Shown piece after piece: positions 47,720 through 57,796 of a stretch of DNA of 64,000 nt (position 1 is its first letter; each line of letters opens with the position of its first letter). The DNA lies in assembly GCF_033115175.1 (NCBI RefSeq), contig NC_084827.1, positions 144,825,701 to 144,889,700 of the forward strand, in the 5' to 3' direction. Source of the stretch: Lepus europaeus. Its lineage: Eukaryota > Chordata > Mammalia > Lagomorpha > Leporidae. The position numbers and the translations under genes are program-made. The notes under the pieces were generated by a model. That model had not been told where the DNA came from, did not search any database, and worked only from the letters and a program-made list of their open reading frames with translations.

Positions 47720-47768
47720 TGGCTCCGGCTGGAGTGTTGAGTGTCCTGAGAGTTCAGATTGCTGTCAG
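47720..47768 (+). other. NDUFB3: NDUFB3 noncoding exon 1 (5' edge approximate)
   Basis: The donor CTGTCAG|GTAAAT at 47768/47769 sits about 50 nt downstream of the paired CTTCCG motifs, where a GABP-driven TATA-less start is expected. There is no in-frame hyccin or complex I sequence in it. The donor is clear; the transcription start is inferred. Confidence 0.65.
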
Positions 47769-47780
47769 GTAAATTAGGGA

Positions 47781-48419
47781 GTTGGTGGGAGACTTCTTGA
47801 CTAGAAATAAGAGGGTGACTCTGTTCTGGGGCGGGCACAAAGGGCGAGATTAAATGGAGAGGGTGCCTAGCTGGGACAGCTCAAGAGGGAAGGAGATCGA
47901 AGAACTAGCAGGGGAGAGCTATAAAGTCCTGATCTAGAGCTGGGCTAGTGAGGGGTGGTTGGAGAAGCGCGCCATGAGAATTACTGGAGTTAAGTTTGTC
48001 TCTGCTGCACGCAACATCCCTCCCCCCCACCCCCGGGTGTTTGTTTGTTTGTTTTGGTTACCTTTGGATCGAGTACGGCAGAAGAACAGGCCCTACCCCG
48101 AAAATATGTAAAATAGAAAACCTGCATCACCAGCTTGTATAGTTTTCAGCAAGATTCTTCTGGTATAAGTATGGTACAATGAAAAAGCGGTGTACAAAGT
48201 CCACCACTTTTAGAATGCAAACTTCTGAAGTTGCACAAACGTAAGAGCAGAGACTGGAAGGGACACTGAAAGCGGTAGCAATTGGTTTTTTTTTTTTTTC
48301 ATATTATAGTATTCTCAATTTTTTTTAAATGAGTGGAAGTTGCATTACGTATTGGAAAGTCTTTGGTGAACGGTGAAATCGCATGAAGTGGAATATCATT
48401 GTCCTCTTAATCTTCTTAG
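47781..48419. other. NDUFB3 intron 1, 5' end, no repeat
   Basis: Moderately GC-rich then AT-rich; GTTTGTTTGTTTG at 48041 is the only simple repeat. Confidence 0.5.
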
Positions 48420-48510
48420 GGAAAGCGGGCCTGCAGTTTTCCAGTGCTAGAGCCGATCCCCTGAGTGGTGATTGGTCACCACTAAACTCAGAAGTTCATT
48501 TGAGACGTAG
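48420..48510 (+). other. Candidate alternative 5' UTR exon in NDUFB3 intron 1
   Basis: A pyrimidine-rich acceptor (CCTCTTAATCTTCTTAG, AG at 48418-48419) and a donor GTAG|GTATGA (GT at 48511) bound 91 nt of non-repeat sequence about 650 bp downstream of exon 1. A small open frame over the same DNA (ATG at 48383, 60 codons) starts with a signal-peptide-like MKWNIIVLLIFLGKAGLQ, but its ATG lies before the acceptor, so it is probably chance. Confidence 0.3.
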
Positions 48511-48718
48511 GTATGATGGCGTGGTCTTTGTTGAACTAATTTCTTTACTATTCTTATTTGAGTAGTTTTGAAAGCGAAATAATCATCAATTGTTGAGTCC
48601 TTGGCACAATATAAGTCACTTTTTAATTTTATTTTTTGTCAAACATTCATAACAGAAGGGTGTATAAAACATACCTACATTTTAAGGTAAACACCTCAGG
48701 TTAAGAAATAAAGCATTG

Positions 48719-49049
48719 AGCCGGCGCCGCAGCTCACTAGGCTAATCCTCCGCCTTGCGGCGCCGGCACACCGGGTTCTAGTCCCGGTCGGGGCACCGAT
48801 CCTGTCCCGGTTGCCCCTCTTCCAGGCCAGCTCTCTGCTGTGGCCAGGGAGTGCAGTGGAGGATGGCCCAAGTGCTTGGGCTCTGCACCCCATGGGAGAC
48901 CAGGAGAAGCACCTGGCTCCTGCCATCGGATCAGCGCGTTGCGCCGGCCGCAGCGCGCCTACGGCGGCGGCCATTGGAGGGTGAACCAACGGCAAAGGAA
49001 GACCTTTCTCTCTGTCTCTCTCTCTCACTGTCCACTCTGCCTGTCAAAA
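48719..49049 (+). mobile_element. C SINE, young subtype, 16-bp target duplication
   Basis: AAGAAATAAAGCATTG at 48703-48718 and 49050-49065. Intact CpG-rich block GCGCGCCTACGGCGGCGGCC; head lacks the first bases (starts AGCCGGCGCCG). Confidence 0.97.
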
Positions 49050-49267
49050 AAGAAATAAAGCATTGCTTTCTCAACAGGGGTGATCACCCTTCAAGGGGGT
49101 GAGAATTGGTTGGGGAGGGGAATTGGTACAATGGCTTGTGTCACTGCAAAGGACCACATTACATAAGCAGATATATAGTATACCTATGATGGTAAAATTT
49201 CATTGGGGAAGGGTGTGATGGAACATGATTGGGAAAAATATCTAAAAGCCTCCTTAGAGGGACAGTA

Positions 49268-49521
49268 ATTTTTTTTTAAAGATTTATTCATTTTATTTGA
49301 GAGAGTTAGAAGAAGAGACAGAGACATAGATCTTCCATCCCTTGACCTCAACAGCCAGGGCTGGGCCAATCTGAAGCCAAGAGACTGAGCTCTTTCCAGG
49401 TCTCCCACGGGTGCAGGGGCCTACACACTTGAACCATCTTCCCCTGCTTTCCGAGGCACATTAGCAGGGAGCTGGATCAGAAGTGGAGCAGCGTGGTCTC
49501 AATTAACAACAGTGCCAGAAC
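49268..49521 (-). mobile_element. C SINE, old, damaged head
   Basis: TTTAAAGATTTATTCATTTT to AGAAGTGGAGCAGCGTGGTC, then CAGTGCCAGAACC. Confidence 0.82.
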
Positions 49522-49559
49522 CAGAGAGACAGAAAAAATGGTTTTAAAACACTGCCTTA

Positions 49560-49930
49560 GAAGCTACCTGTATTGGCTTTTGTGATTCCATCTCCTTGTC
49601 CACTGAGAGGTAGCCATTATCCTGATTTGTGAGACTATACTTATTTAGTTTCCCCTCTATGTTGCATCCCATAAAGAATGAATTGTTAGGCTTTTTCCAA
49701 TATGCTATATAAATAGAGTCAAAATGCATGTGTCTTCTTTCGGAATCACCCCTTGCTCATTGTTTGGAGATGCATTCATACTTTTGCATGTTGTTTTTTG
49801 TTGTATAGTACCCCATACTGTTTACCATAATACTTTCTACTATCGTTGGATGTTTGGATTGCTTACAGTGTGGAGCTAGCAAAGATAGTGTGGCTATAAG
49901 GATTCTTGCAAAAGATAATTGCTTGTTATA
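49560..49930 (-). mobile_element. Ancient L1 antisense fragment
   Basis: CACCCCTTGCTCATTGTTTG, TGTTGTATAGTACCCCATAC, ATTGCTTACAGTGTGGAGC follow the complement of old L1 3' UTR. Confidence 0.55.
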
Positions 49931-50096
49931 TACATGCAAGAGCTTCTCTAGAGTAGTGCTGTCCAATAAAAATATAATGCAGATCACATGTAATTTTAGA
50001 TTTTCTAGTAGCCATATTAAACTAAAAAGAAACACAATTAATAATATATCTCCTCTAACCCAATATATTCAAAATACTATTTTAAGATAGAATGAG

Positions 50097-50411
50097 GGGC
50101 CGGCGCCGTGGCTTAACAGGCTAATCCTCTGCCTTGTGGCGCCGGCACACCGGGTTCTAGTCCCGGTTGGGGCGCCGGATTCTATCCCGGTTGCCCCTCT
50201 TCCAGGCCAGCTCTCTGCTATGGCCCGGGAAGGCAGTGGAGGATGGCCCAAGTCTTTGGGCCCTGCACCCGCATGCAAGACCAGGAAAAGCACCTGGCTC
50301 CTGCCATCGGATCAGCGCGATGCGCCGGCCGCAGCGGCCATTGGAGGGTGAACCAATGGCAAAAAGGAAGACCTTTCTCTCTGTCTCTCTCTCTCACTAT
50401 CCACTCTGCCT

Positions 50412-50440
<29 letters not shown>
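50097..50440 (+). mobile_element. C SINE, young subtype, A28 tail
   Basis: AAGATAGAATGAG at 50084-50096 and 50441-50453. Short CpG block (CGCCGGCCGCAGCGGCC). The long pure A tail suggests recency. Confidence 0.97.
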
Positions 50441-50444
<4 letters not shown>

Positions 50445-50453
50445 TAGAATGAG

Positions 50454-50770
50454 GGGCCGGCGCCGTGGTGCACTAGGTTAATCTTCCGCCTGTGGCGCCG
50501 GCATCCCATATGCGCGCCAGGTTCTAGTCCTGGTTGCTCCTCTTCCAATCCCGCTCTCTGCTGTGGCCTGGGAGGGCAGTGGAGGACGGCCCAAGTGCTT
50601 GGACCTTGCACCTGCATGGGAGACCAGGAAGAAGCACCTGGCTCCTGGTTTCGGACAGGCTCGGTGCTGGCCGTAGTGGCCATTTGGGAGTGAACCAACA
50701 GAAGGAAGACCTTTCTCTCTGTCTCTCTCCCTCACTAACTCTATCTGTCAAATAAAAAAAAAAAAGAAAA
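50454..50770 (+). mobile_element. C SINE directly following, GTTAGTGAG-type
   Basis: GGGCCGGCGCCGTGGTGCAC head starts immediately after the target duplication of the upstream copy; tail AAATAAAAAAAAAAAAG. Confidence 0.94.
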
Positions 50771-50937
50771 AACGAATGAATATTAGGCTATTAGTGAAAT
50801 ATTTCACATTTTTATACTGTCATCAAAAGTATTATACAGAATAAGGTATACTTTCAAACTATCTCAGTTTGTGTGCTAAGTTTTCATAGACATAAACACT
50901 TAATCTGTGTTTATATTTATAAAGCTTACAATTCATG

Positions 50938-51230
50938 GATGGACATTGTGGCGCAGCAAGTCAACCTGTTGCTTGGAACAACCACATCCTTTAACGGAGT
51001 GCCTGGGATCAAGTTCCCCCTCTACCTTCCTGCTAATGCACTCAAGCTGTGGCAGATCATGACCTAAGTGCTTGGGTTCCTGTCACCCATATAGGAGACC
51101 CAGTTGGAGTTCTTGGCTCCTGGCTTCCACCTGGCCTAGTCCTTTCCATTTGGGGCATTTGGGAGGTTAACCAGAGGCTGGAAGACTTCTCTATCACTCA
51201 GCCTTTTAAGTGAACATTTCTTAAAAATAG
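50938..51230 (+). mobile_element. Old C SINE
   Basis: TGGATGGACATTGTGGCGCA head; TGTCACCCATATAGGAGAC; decayed tail. Confidence 0.83.
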
Positions 51231-51396
51231 TGGATTCCTATACCTAAATTGTTCCAAATATACTTTAATATTTTCCAATAACTGATTTGAGAATCCATTT
51301 TGAAATTTAAATTAATTATGTTTCCCAGTTTCTCAGTTGGACTAGCCACATTTCAAGTGCCAGTGGCCACCACACTGGACCCCGCAGATCTAGAGT

Positions 51397-52512
51397 CTGT
51401 GTACCTAGGAGTACAATTGCTGGCTGTTGTATTTGGATGTCCAGCCTTTCTAGGTCATGCCAGTTTTTCAGGATGATTGTGCTGTCACATTCTCATCCCC
51501 TGGTGAGAAAGTGAAAGGTATATCACAGTGTGTTTTCCCCAGTTCTCACAATCTTACAAGGTGGGCTTTATCCTCACATGAAGAAACTGAAATTCAGAGG
51601 ATTCGCCTAGGATTTTACAGCTGTTAGCGGTGCAGACTAGAATTCCAAACTCTTTTCCTTCAGGAGATTGGGATATCACTGTTTGATTTATGGCTCTTCT
51701 GAAATGCTTGTAATTTTTAAGAGAAAATTAAAGGTTCTCTAGAAATAATGTGGTTCAACTTGTTCTTACTGAAAAGAAGCGTGAGGGGTCTGCTGGGGCA
51801 CAGTGGGTTAGGATGTTAGGAAGAAGCCAAGACATTGTCATTCAAAATAAATGCTTCTTTCTTTTATTATATATTGAATCTCAAAAGTCAGTGTGAAATC
51901 TGAAACCATAATTTTTTCCCTTCATGTTATTGTTTTAACTTGTGTTTGGTGGCTGTTGTTTTTCATTCTCTGTTAAATATGGAAGTCAATATTTTGTAAT
52001 CTTAACATGTTTATAAATATTAGATGTAGGTTAACTTGTCAGAATTAATATGTGTTTTTTTCCTTATCTTGGAACTGTTTAATAAAATGAACATTTTGTC
52101 TTCTACAATGTAGTAGAAGAAGTGTTGCCTTATTATTGAATGCAGATATAATTGTAATTATTTGGCTGGCTTTATTTCAGAAGAGCAGTGATTATAGAAT
52201 TAGAACTGCTGACCTTATATAGAGTATGATATAGCTTTATTAATTCATACCCCTTAATTTGAAATTTGTCACAATGTAAATAGGGACTGAGATGTTTATT
52301 CTTATACTGCCTATAAAAATAACACTAGTAAAACTGAAGTCTCCCCTTTGGGGACATACTTTATTTAAGGAACCAAACTTATTGACTAAAATGGGAGCCT
52401 AAGGTCTCTGTTGGTCTAATTCAGGAAAAATAAACTGCAGTCTATGAACCAAATCTTGCCTGCTGTCTATACTTGCATGGTCCATGAGCCAAGAATGTGT
52501 TTTTTAAAAATA
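51397..52512. other. Non-coding; MIR-like piece at 51535-51650, SINE head scrap at 51784-51815, hAT-like scrap at 52428-52500
   Basis: AAGAAACTGAAATTCAGAGG is MIR complement. GGGGTCTGCTGGGGCACAGT is a C SINE head scrap. CTATGAACCAAATCTTGCC resembles hAT-type MER sequence. The rest is unassigned. Confidence 0.4.
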
Positions 52513-52826
52513 TTTTTAAAAGATTTTATTTATTTATTTGAGAGGTAGAGTTACAGACGGTGAGAGAGAGAGACAGAGAGAAATGTCTTCCATCCGTTGG
52601 TTCATTCCCCAAATGGCCGCAACAGCCGGAGCTGCACCAGAAGCTTCTTCCAGGTCTCCCATGCAGGTGCAGGGGCCCAAGCACTTGGGCCATCCTCCAC
52701 TGCTTTCCCAGGCCATAGCAGAGAGCTGGATGGGAAGAGGAGCAGCCAGGACTAGAACTGGTGCCCATATGGGATGCTGGCGCCACAGGCAGAGGATTAA
52801 CTTACTGCATCACAGCGTTGGGCCCG
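52513..52826 (-). mobile_element. C SINE, standard subtype
   Basis: TTTTAAAAGATTTTATTTAT to CACAGCGTTGGGCCC; a short deletion removes GATCCGAAGCCAGGAGC. Confidence 0.93.
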
Positions 52827-52828
52827 TA

Positions 52829-53422
52829 AATATTTTTATTATTTATTTATTTATTTGAAAAGCAGAATTACAGAGAGAGAGGGAGAGACGGAAAAATCTT
52901 CCATCCACAGGTTCATTCCTCAGATGGTTGCAGTGGCTGGATCTGGGCCAGGCCAAACCCAGCAACCTATGCGGTTGGTCTCCTGTGTGGGTGGCAGGGG
53001 CCCAAGCACTTAGGCCATCTTTGTCTTTTTTTTTTTTTAAGGTTTATTTATTTATTTGAAAAGCAGAGTTACAGAGAGATGGGGGGAGGTCTTCCATCTG
53101 CCAGTTCACTCCTCAAATGGCCACAATGGCTGGAGCTGAGCTGATCCAGAGCCAGAAGCTTCTTCCAGATCTCCCATGCTGGGTACAGGGGCCCAAGGAC
53201 TTGGGCCATCTCTTACTGCTTTCCCAGGCCAAGGCAGAGAGCTGGATCAGGAATGGAGCAGGCAGGACTCAAACCAGCGTTGGGCCATCTTCTGCTGCTT
53301 TCCCAGGTGCATTAACAGTGAGCTAGATGGGAAGTGGAGCAGCTGAAACTCAAACCAGCACTCTTGTGGGAATGCATGTATCACAGGCCGTGGGTTAACC
53401 TGCTGTGCCACAACGATGACCT
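52829..53422 (-). mobile_element. C SINE split by a truncated same-strand SINE
   Basis: Parts 52829-53022 and 53281-53422. GGCCATCTT occurs on both sides of the insert (53013 and 53284). Confidence 0.85.
53025..53280 (-). mobile_element. Nested C SINE, head-truncated
   Basis: T13 then AAGGTTTATTTATTTATTTG to GGACTCAAACCAGCG; the last 60 bp (head) are missing. Confidence 0.88.
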
Positions 53423-53433
53423 CCTCTAAGAAA

Positions 53434-53721
53434 TTTTTTTAAGATTTATTTTATTTATTGGACAGGCAGAGTAACAGAGAAATATCTTCCATCAGCTGAT
53501 TCACTCCCCAAATAGCTGCAACAGCCAGAGCTAGGCCAGGTTGAAGCCAGGAGCCTGGAACTCCATTCAGTTCTCCCACATGGGCACAGGGACTCAAGTA
53601 CTTAGTACATCTTCTGCTACTTTCCCAGGCACATTAGCAGGGAACTGAAGCAGCTGGGACTTTCATGGGAGGCACAAGTCACAGTTAACAGCTTAACCTC
53701 CTGTGCCACAACACTGGACCC
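53434..53721 (-). mobile_element. C SINE, old
   Basis: AAGATTTATTTTATTTATTGG to CACAACACTGGACCCC. Confidence 0.88.
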
Positions 53722-53737
53722 CTGAGAACATTTTTTA

Positions 53738-54419
53738 AGATTTTTTTTTTAAAAGATTCATTTATTTGGCCGGCGCCGTGGCTCAACAGGCTAATCCTCC
53801 GCCTTGCGGCGCCGGCACACCGGGTTCTAGTCCCGGTCGGGGCACCGATCCTGTCCCGGTTGCCCCTCTTCCAGGCCAGCTCTCTGCTGTGGCCAGGGAG
53901 TGCAGTGGAGGATGGCCCAAGTGTTTGGGCTCTGCACCCCATGGGAGACCAGGAGAAGCACCTGGCTCCTGCCATCGGAACAGCGCGGTGCGCCGGCCGC
54001 AGCGCACTACCGCGGCGGCCATTAGAGGGTGAACCAATGGCAAAGGAAGACCTTTCTCTCTGTCTCTCTCTCTCTCTCACTGTCCACTCTGCCTGTCAAA
54101 AATAAAAAAATTTAAAAAAAAAATTAAAAAAAAAAGATTCATTTATTTATTTATTTGAAAGGCAGAGTTACAAAGATAGACAGAGATCTTCTATAAACTG
54201 GTTTGCTCCCTAAATGGCTGCCATGGCTGGGGCTAGGGAAGGTCAAAGTCAGGAGGCAGAACTCCATCCAGGTCTCCCACGAAGGTGCAGCTTAACCCAC
54301 TGCTTTCTGAGGCACATTAGCAGGGAACTGAATCAGAAGTGGAGCATCTGGGACTCGAACAGGTGCCCATATGGAAGACCAGCAGCAGTTTAACCCACTG
54401 TACCAGAATGCTGGCCCCC
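53738..54419 (-). mobile_element. C SINE split by a young plus-strand SINE in its tail
   Basis: Tail piece 53738-53767 and main body 54132-54419 (ending AGAATGCTGGCCCC). Confidence 0.9.
53768..54131 (+). mobile_element. C SINE, young subtype, 17-bp target duplication
   Basis: AAAAGATTCATTTATTT at 53751-53767 and 54132-54148. Full CpG block; A-rich tail with T interruptions. Confidence 0.97.
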
Positions 54420-54697
54420 TAGAATGTTTTATTCAGATGAACATTTGCAGTCACTTTAATGTTAAGGAACACCAACCTTAAGCCCTAGTTGAGCAAAAGG
54501 TTATCCCGAAAGAAGGGAATTCCATGTTTCTCATCTGTAGGCCTGTGTTACAAAGAATTGTACTTAGTTATTATTTTATTTTTAACTTTATCAATAAAAT
54601 ATGTGTGGAAATTTGTTTTCTCTCTTTATACATGTATCTACACAATATCCTCAATTTTACCTCTCTTGCCCACGAAGCCTAAGATATTTGACTACAG
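54420..54697. other. Short non-repeat intron segment
   Basis: Nothing recognised. Confidence 0.45.
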
Positions 54698-54710
54698 AAA
54701 AAGTTTATTT

Positions 54711-55385
54711 GGGGCCGGCGCTGTGGCGCAGCGGGTTAAAGCCCTTGCCTAAAGCTCTGGCATCCCATATGGGCACCGGTTCGAGACCCGGCTGCTCCTC
54801 TTCCGATCCAGCTCTCTGCTATGTCCTGGGAGAGCAGCAGAAGATGGACCAAGACCTTGGGCCCCTGCACCCACGTGGGAGACCTGGAAGAAACACCTGG
54901 TTCCTGGCTTTGGATCAGCACAGCTCCTGCTATTACGGCCATCTGGGGAGTGAACCAGTAGATGGAAGACCTCGCTCTCTGTCTCACCCTCTCTCTGTAA
55001 CTGTCTTTCATATAAATAAAATAAATTTTTAGGCCGGCGCCGTGTCTCAACAGGCTAATCCTCCACCTGCAGTGCCGGCACACTGGGTTCTAGTCCTGGT
55101 CGGGGCACCGGATTCTGTCCCGGTTGCCCCTCTTCCAGGCTAGCTCTCTGCTGTGGCCCAGGAGTGCAGTGGAGGATGGTCCAAGTGCTTGGGCCCTGCA
55201 CCCCATGGGAGACCAGGAGAAGCACCTGGCTCCTGCCTCTGGACAGCACAGTGCACCGGTCCCAGCGGTCATTGGAGGGTGAACCAACAGCAAAGGAAGA
55301 CCTTTCTCTCTGTCTCTCTCTCTCTCACTGTCCACTCTGCCTGTCAAAACACACACACACACACACAATAAATCTTTAAACCAAA
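54711..55385 (+). mobile_element. C SINE whose tail holds a second young SINE
   Basis: AAAAAGTTTATTT at 54698-54710 and 55386-55398 encloses both. Outer copy 54711-55031 (GGGGCCGGCGCTGTGGCGCA). Confidence 0.93.
55032..55366 (+). mobile_element. C SINE, young subtype, with (CA)n
   Basis: GGCCGGCGCCGTGTCTCAAC head; CA repeat at 55348-55367 replaces the usual A-tail start. Confidence 0.95.
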
Positions 55386-55524
55386 AAAAAGTTTATTTAA
55401 TTATGTTTAAAGAGTAATGTTACTGCATTTTAAGAGAATCATCTAAACAAAGCAGATAATAAAACAATATGTACATTTTTGTTAATGCATAATTTTGCAG
55501 TAGGACTTAAAAAAGAAGACAACA

Positions 55525-56102
55525 TTGCTTAGCATTTAGGAGCAAGGTTTCTGAAACCAAATTGCAAAATTCAAATTATAATTGTACCATTTCCTATTTT
55601 TGTTACCTTCACAGAGTTACTTAATTTCTTGAATCTCCTAGTCTTCATCATAAATGGGGATGGTCTTAGTCTATGTTCCGAGTTATTTTAGAAGTAGTGG
55701 AGTTAAGGGTCAGCATTGTGGCGTGGTGGGTGAAGCTGTAATATGCAATGCTGGCTTCCCATATGGGCACCAGTGCATGTCTGGCTGCTCGACTTCTAAT
55801 CCAGCTTCCTGCTAATGACCTGAGAAAAGCACCAGAGATGGCCCAAGTGTTTGGGCCCCTGCCTCCCAGGTGGGAGACCCAGATGAAGCTCCTGGCTCCT
55901 GGCTTTGAAGTGGCGCAGCCGTGGCCATTGTGGCCATTTGGGAAGTGAACCAGCGGAGAGAAGATCTCTATCTATTCCTGTCTCTTTTGCTCACTCTTTC
56001 AAATAAATCTTAAAAAAAAAAAGACAATGGAGTTAATACATGTAAAGCATAGGGCACCTGGCACATAGGGCCCAATAAATATTTACCATTATTAATTATT
56101 AT
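55525..56102 (+). mobile_element. MIR interrupted by a C SINE
   Basis: First part 55525-55706 (AGCAAGGTTTCTGAAACC, CAGAGTTACTTAATTTCTTG), second part 56024-56102 (TAATACATGTAAAGCATAGG, GCCCAATAAATATTTACC). Confidence 0.75.
55707..56023 (+). mobile_element. C SINE inside a MIR
   Basis: AGTGGAGTTA / AATGGAGTTA flanks. Head AGGGTCAGCATTGTGGCGTG; tail CAAATAAATCTT and A11. Confidence 0.93.
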
Positions 56103-56362
56103 AATGACAAAAGGAAAAAATAGTGATTATTTCTGAGTAGCAGAATTACTGACTAGCTTTTTAATATTTTATATATGTGTATTTCCTGTGTACATATATT
56201 AGTTACGTAATAAGAGTATTATAAAATCTTCAACAAAGATTTTTCATGTTTATATCTTTTTTAAAAGTATGAACTGTTTCACTTGAAACATAAACAACAA
56301 ATTTGGCTTTTTAATATCTCTGATCTGCTATTTCTCCCATAATGTTACTCTTTCCTGTAGGC

Positions 56363-56514
56363 ATGGCCCCTGGACATGGGCACGGGCATGAACACGGTCA
56401 TAGTCATGGAAAAATGGAACTTCCAGATTATAGACAATGGAAGATAGAAGGGACACCATTAGAAATTGTCCAGGAGAAGCTGGCAGCACGGGGGCTGAGG
56501 GATCCATGGGGCCG
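56363..56514 (+). CDS. NDUFB3: NDUFB3 coding exon A: N-terminal half (residues 1-50 and part of 51)
   Basis: The acceptor TTTCCTGTAG ends at 56360 and the ATG is at 56363-56365. The encoded protein starts with a His/Gly-rich stretch (His at 5, 7, 9, 11, 13, 15), then the conserved matrix-side segment [16 protein letters not shown] and GLRDPWGR. Trp26 corresponds to human Trp22, a residue mutated in complex I deficiency. The donor is CG|GTAAGA at 56515, splitting the Arg51 codon (phase 2). No mitochondrial presequence is visible, as is usual for this subunit. The His-rich start is four residues longer than the human protein as I know it. Confidence 0.97.
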
Positions 56515-56624
56515 GTAAGATGAATTAAGTAATTTAGATAGCATTTATCTTAGAGAATTAGTGTCTGTGTTCCTTTTCAATGTATTCTCTTTAAACAATC
56601 ATGGGAAATGGCTTTTTAAATAAA

Positions 56625-57190
56625 GTTTTAAAAATTACCTTTATTGGAGTATCATGTATGGTAAAATTCACTCATTTTAAGTGTATAATTCCATTAGTTT
56701 TGACACATACACAATTATGTAACCACCACAGTCATGGTACAAAATACTTCCATTATCCCAAAAAGTCCTCTCGTGGCCTTATGGCCCTTAGCAGTCAATG
56801 TTCTTCGAGGCTCCTGGCAGCCTTTGATCTGCATTGTTGCTATAGTTTTGCCTTTTCTAAAATTTCATATAATTGGAATCATCCCTATATTGCTTTGTTG
56901 TCTTTTGTTCTGGCCTCTTTAACTTAACATAATGTTTTGACACTTAACGTTTGTTGCAGCTATCCCTAATTTTTCCTTTTTAATGCTTTTTAATTTTAAA
57001 TCCATTATATAGGTATACCTCATATTGTTTACCATTTACTAGTTTGTTTCTAGCTTTTGGCTATAATGAATAAAGCTGCTATAACCATTCAAGTACAAGT
57101 CTATGTGAGCATATATTTTCATTTCTATTGGGTAAATACCTAAGAATGGGATTTCTAGATCATATGATAAATGTATAATTGATTATATAA
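56625..57190 (-). mobile_element. Ancient L1 antisense fragment in NDUFB3 intron 2
   Basis: TTATGTAACCACCACAGTC, ATAATTGGAATCATCCCTAT, AATGAATAAAGCTGCTATAA and CTATTGGGTAAATACCTAAG are classic complements of old L1. Confidence 0.85.
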
Positions 57191-57202
57191 AAGCTGTCAA
57201 TC

Positions 57203-57358
57203 CAGGATAGGCATTTGGCCTAGTAATTAAGATGCTGGTTAAGATGCCCGTGTTCCAGTCAGAGTAGCTGGGTTCTGTATTGGCTGTAGCTCTGGCTCCT
57301 AATTCCAGCTTCCTACTAATGCAAACCTGGGAGGCAGAAGGTGATGGCTCAAGCAGAA
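57203..57358 (+). mobile_element. Old C SINE, tail missing
   Basis: GGATAGGCATTTGGCCTAGT to GAGGCAGAAGGTGATGGCTC. Confidence 0.75.
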
Positions 57359-57782
57359 AATCTAGCTTCTAAAATTCAGACTTCTGTGACAGGGAAAAGC
57401 TGTAAGCCTCTTGAATAGTAATAATAATGTCAAGTGTTACACCTTCCTCTGCCAAAATATCTCACACGTTAGCATGTTTAATAATAGCCCTGTAAGGCAC
57501 AGAGTGATCATCACTGAATAGAAGAAGTGAACCCTGACAGGTTAATTACTTGCCCACCCTGAAAGGTTATAATTCTAGGAAAAGCAGGAGAACAAAGATT
57601 AATACTCAGTTTTCTAACGTCATCTTTCCATGATGTAACGACCAGTATGGGCTGCACCTAGGCAATCTGTGACAGATGGGCTGGAGTGAATCCTGTATTT
57701 GACAATTCTGAAACATCCTGAGTAATAGGACTAGAAAATATGAAATCATCGAGGGTTTTTTATTTTATTTTATACTTGAAAC
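57359..57782. other. Intron sequence with MIR-like piece at 57440-57560
   Basis: AATAATAGCCCTGTAAGGCA and TGACAGGTTAATTACTTGCC resemble the MIR complement; otherwise nothing. Confidence 0.45.
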
Positions 57783-57796
57783 TTGAAAATATATTC

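Larger units (their letters stand above)
46950..47780. promoter_or_regulatory. CpG-rich bidirectional HYCC2/NDUFB3 promoter
   Basis: This is the only long GC- and CpG-rich stretch in an AT-rich, repeat-rich window, and it has no SINE. Inverted CCAAT boxes (ATTGG on +) lie at 47402-47406, 47439-47443 and 47662-47666. ETS/GABP-like CTTCCG(G) motifs lie at 47706-47718, with a related TTTCCGG at 47676-47682. No TATA box is obvious. CCAAT plus ETS sites without TATA are usual for divergent housekeeping and mitochondrial-subunit promoters. HYCC2 reads left and NDUFB3 reads right. Boundaries are by eye. Confidence 0.8.
49955..51388 (+). mobile_element. hAT-type DNA transposon with 8-bp target duplication, split by SINEs
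   Basis: TCTAGAGT at 49947-49954 and 51389-51396 flanks AGTGCTGTCCAATA... and ...CACTGGACCCCGCAGA (imperfect inverted ends). Internal marks: TAATTTTAGATTTTCTAGTAG and GACTAGCCACATTTCAAGTG. SINEs at 50097, 50454 and 50938 interrupt it. No transposase frame. Confidence 0.75.

Noticed and set aside
54711..54790. tRNA-like A and B box sequence at SINE heads (e.g. GGTTCGAGACCCGGC)
   Set aside because: It is the tRNA-derived head of a C SINE repeated across the window, not a tRNA gene.
56601..56927. 108-codon open frame in NDUFB3 intron 2
   Set aside because: Lies within antisense ancient L1 sequence.
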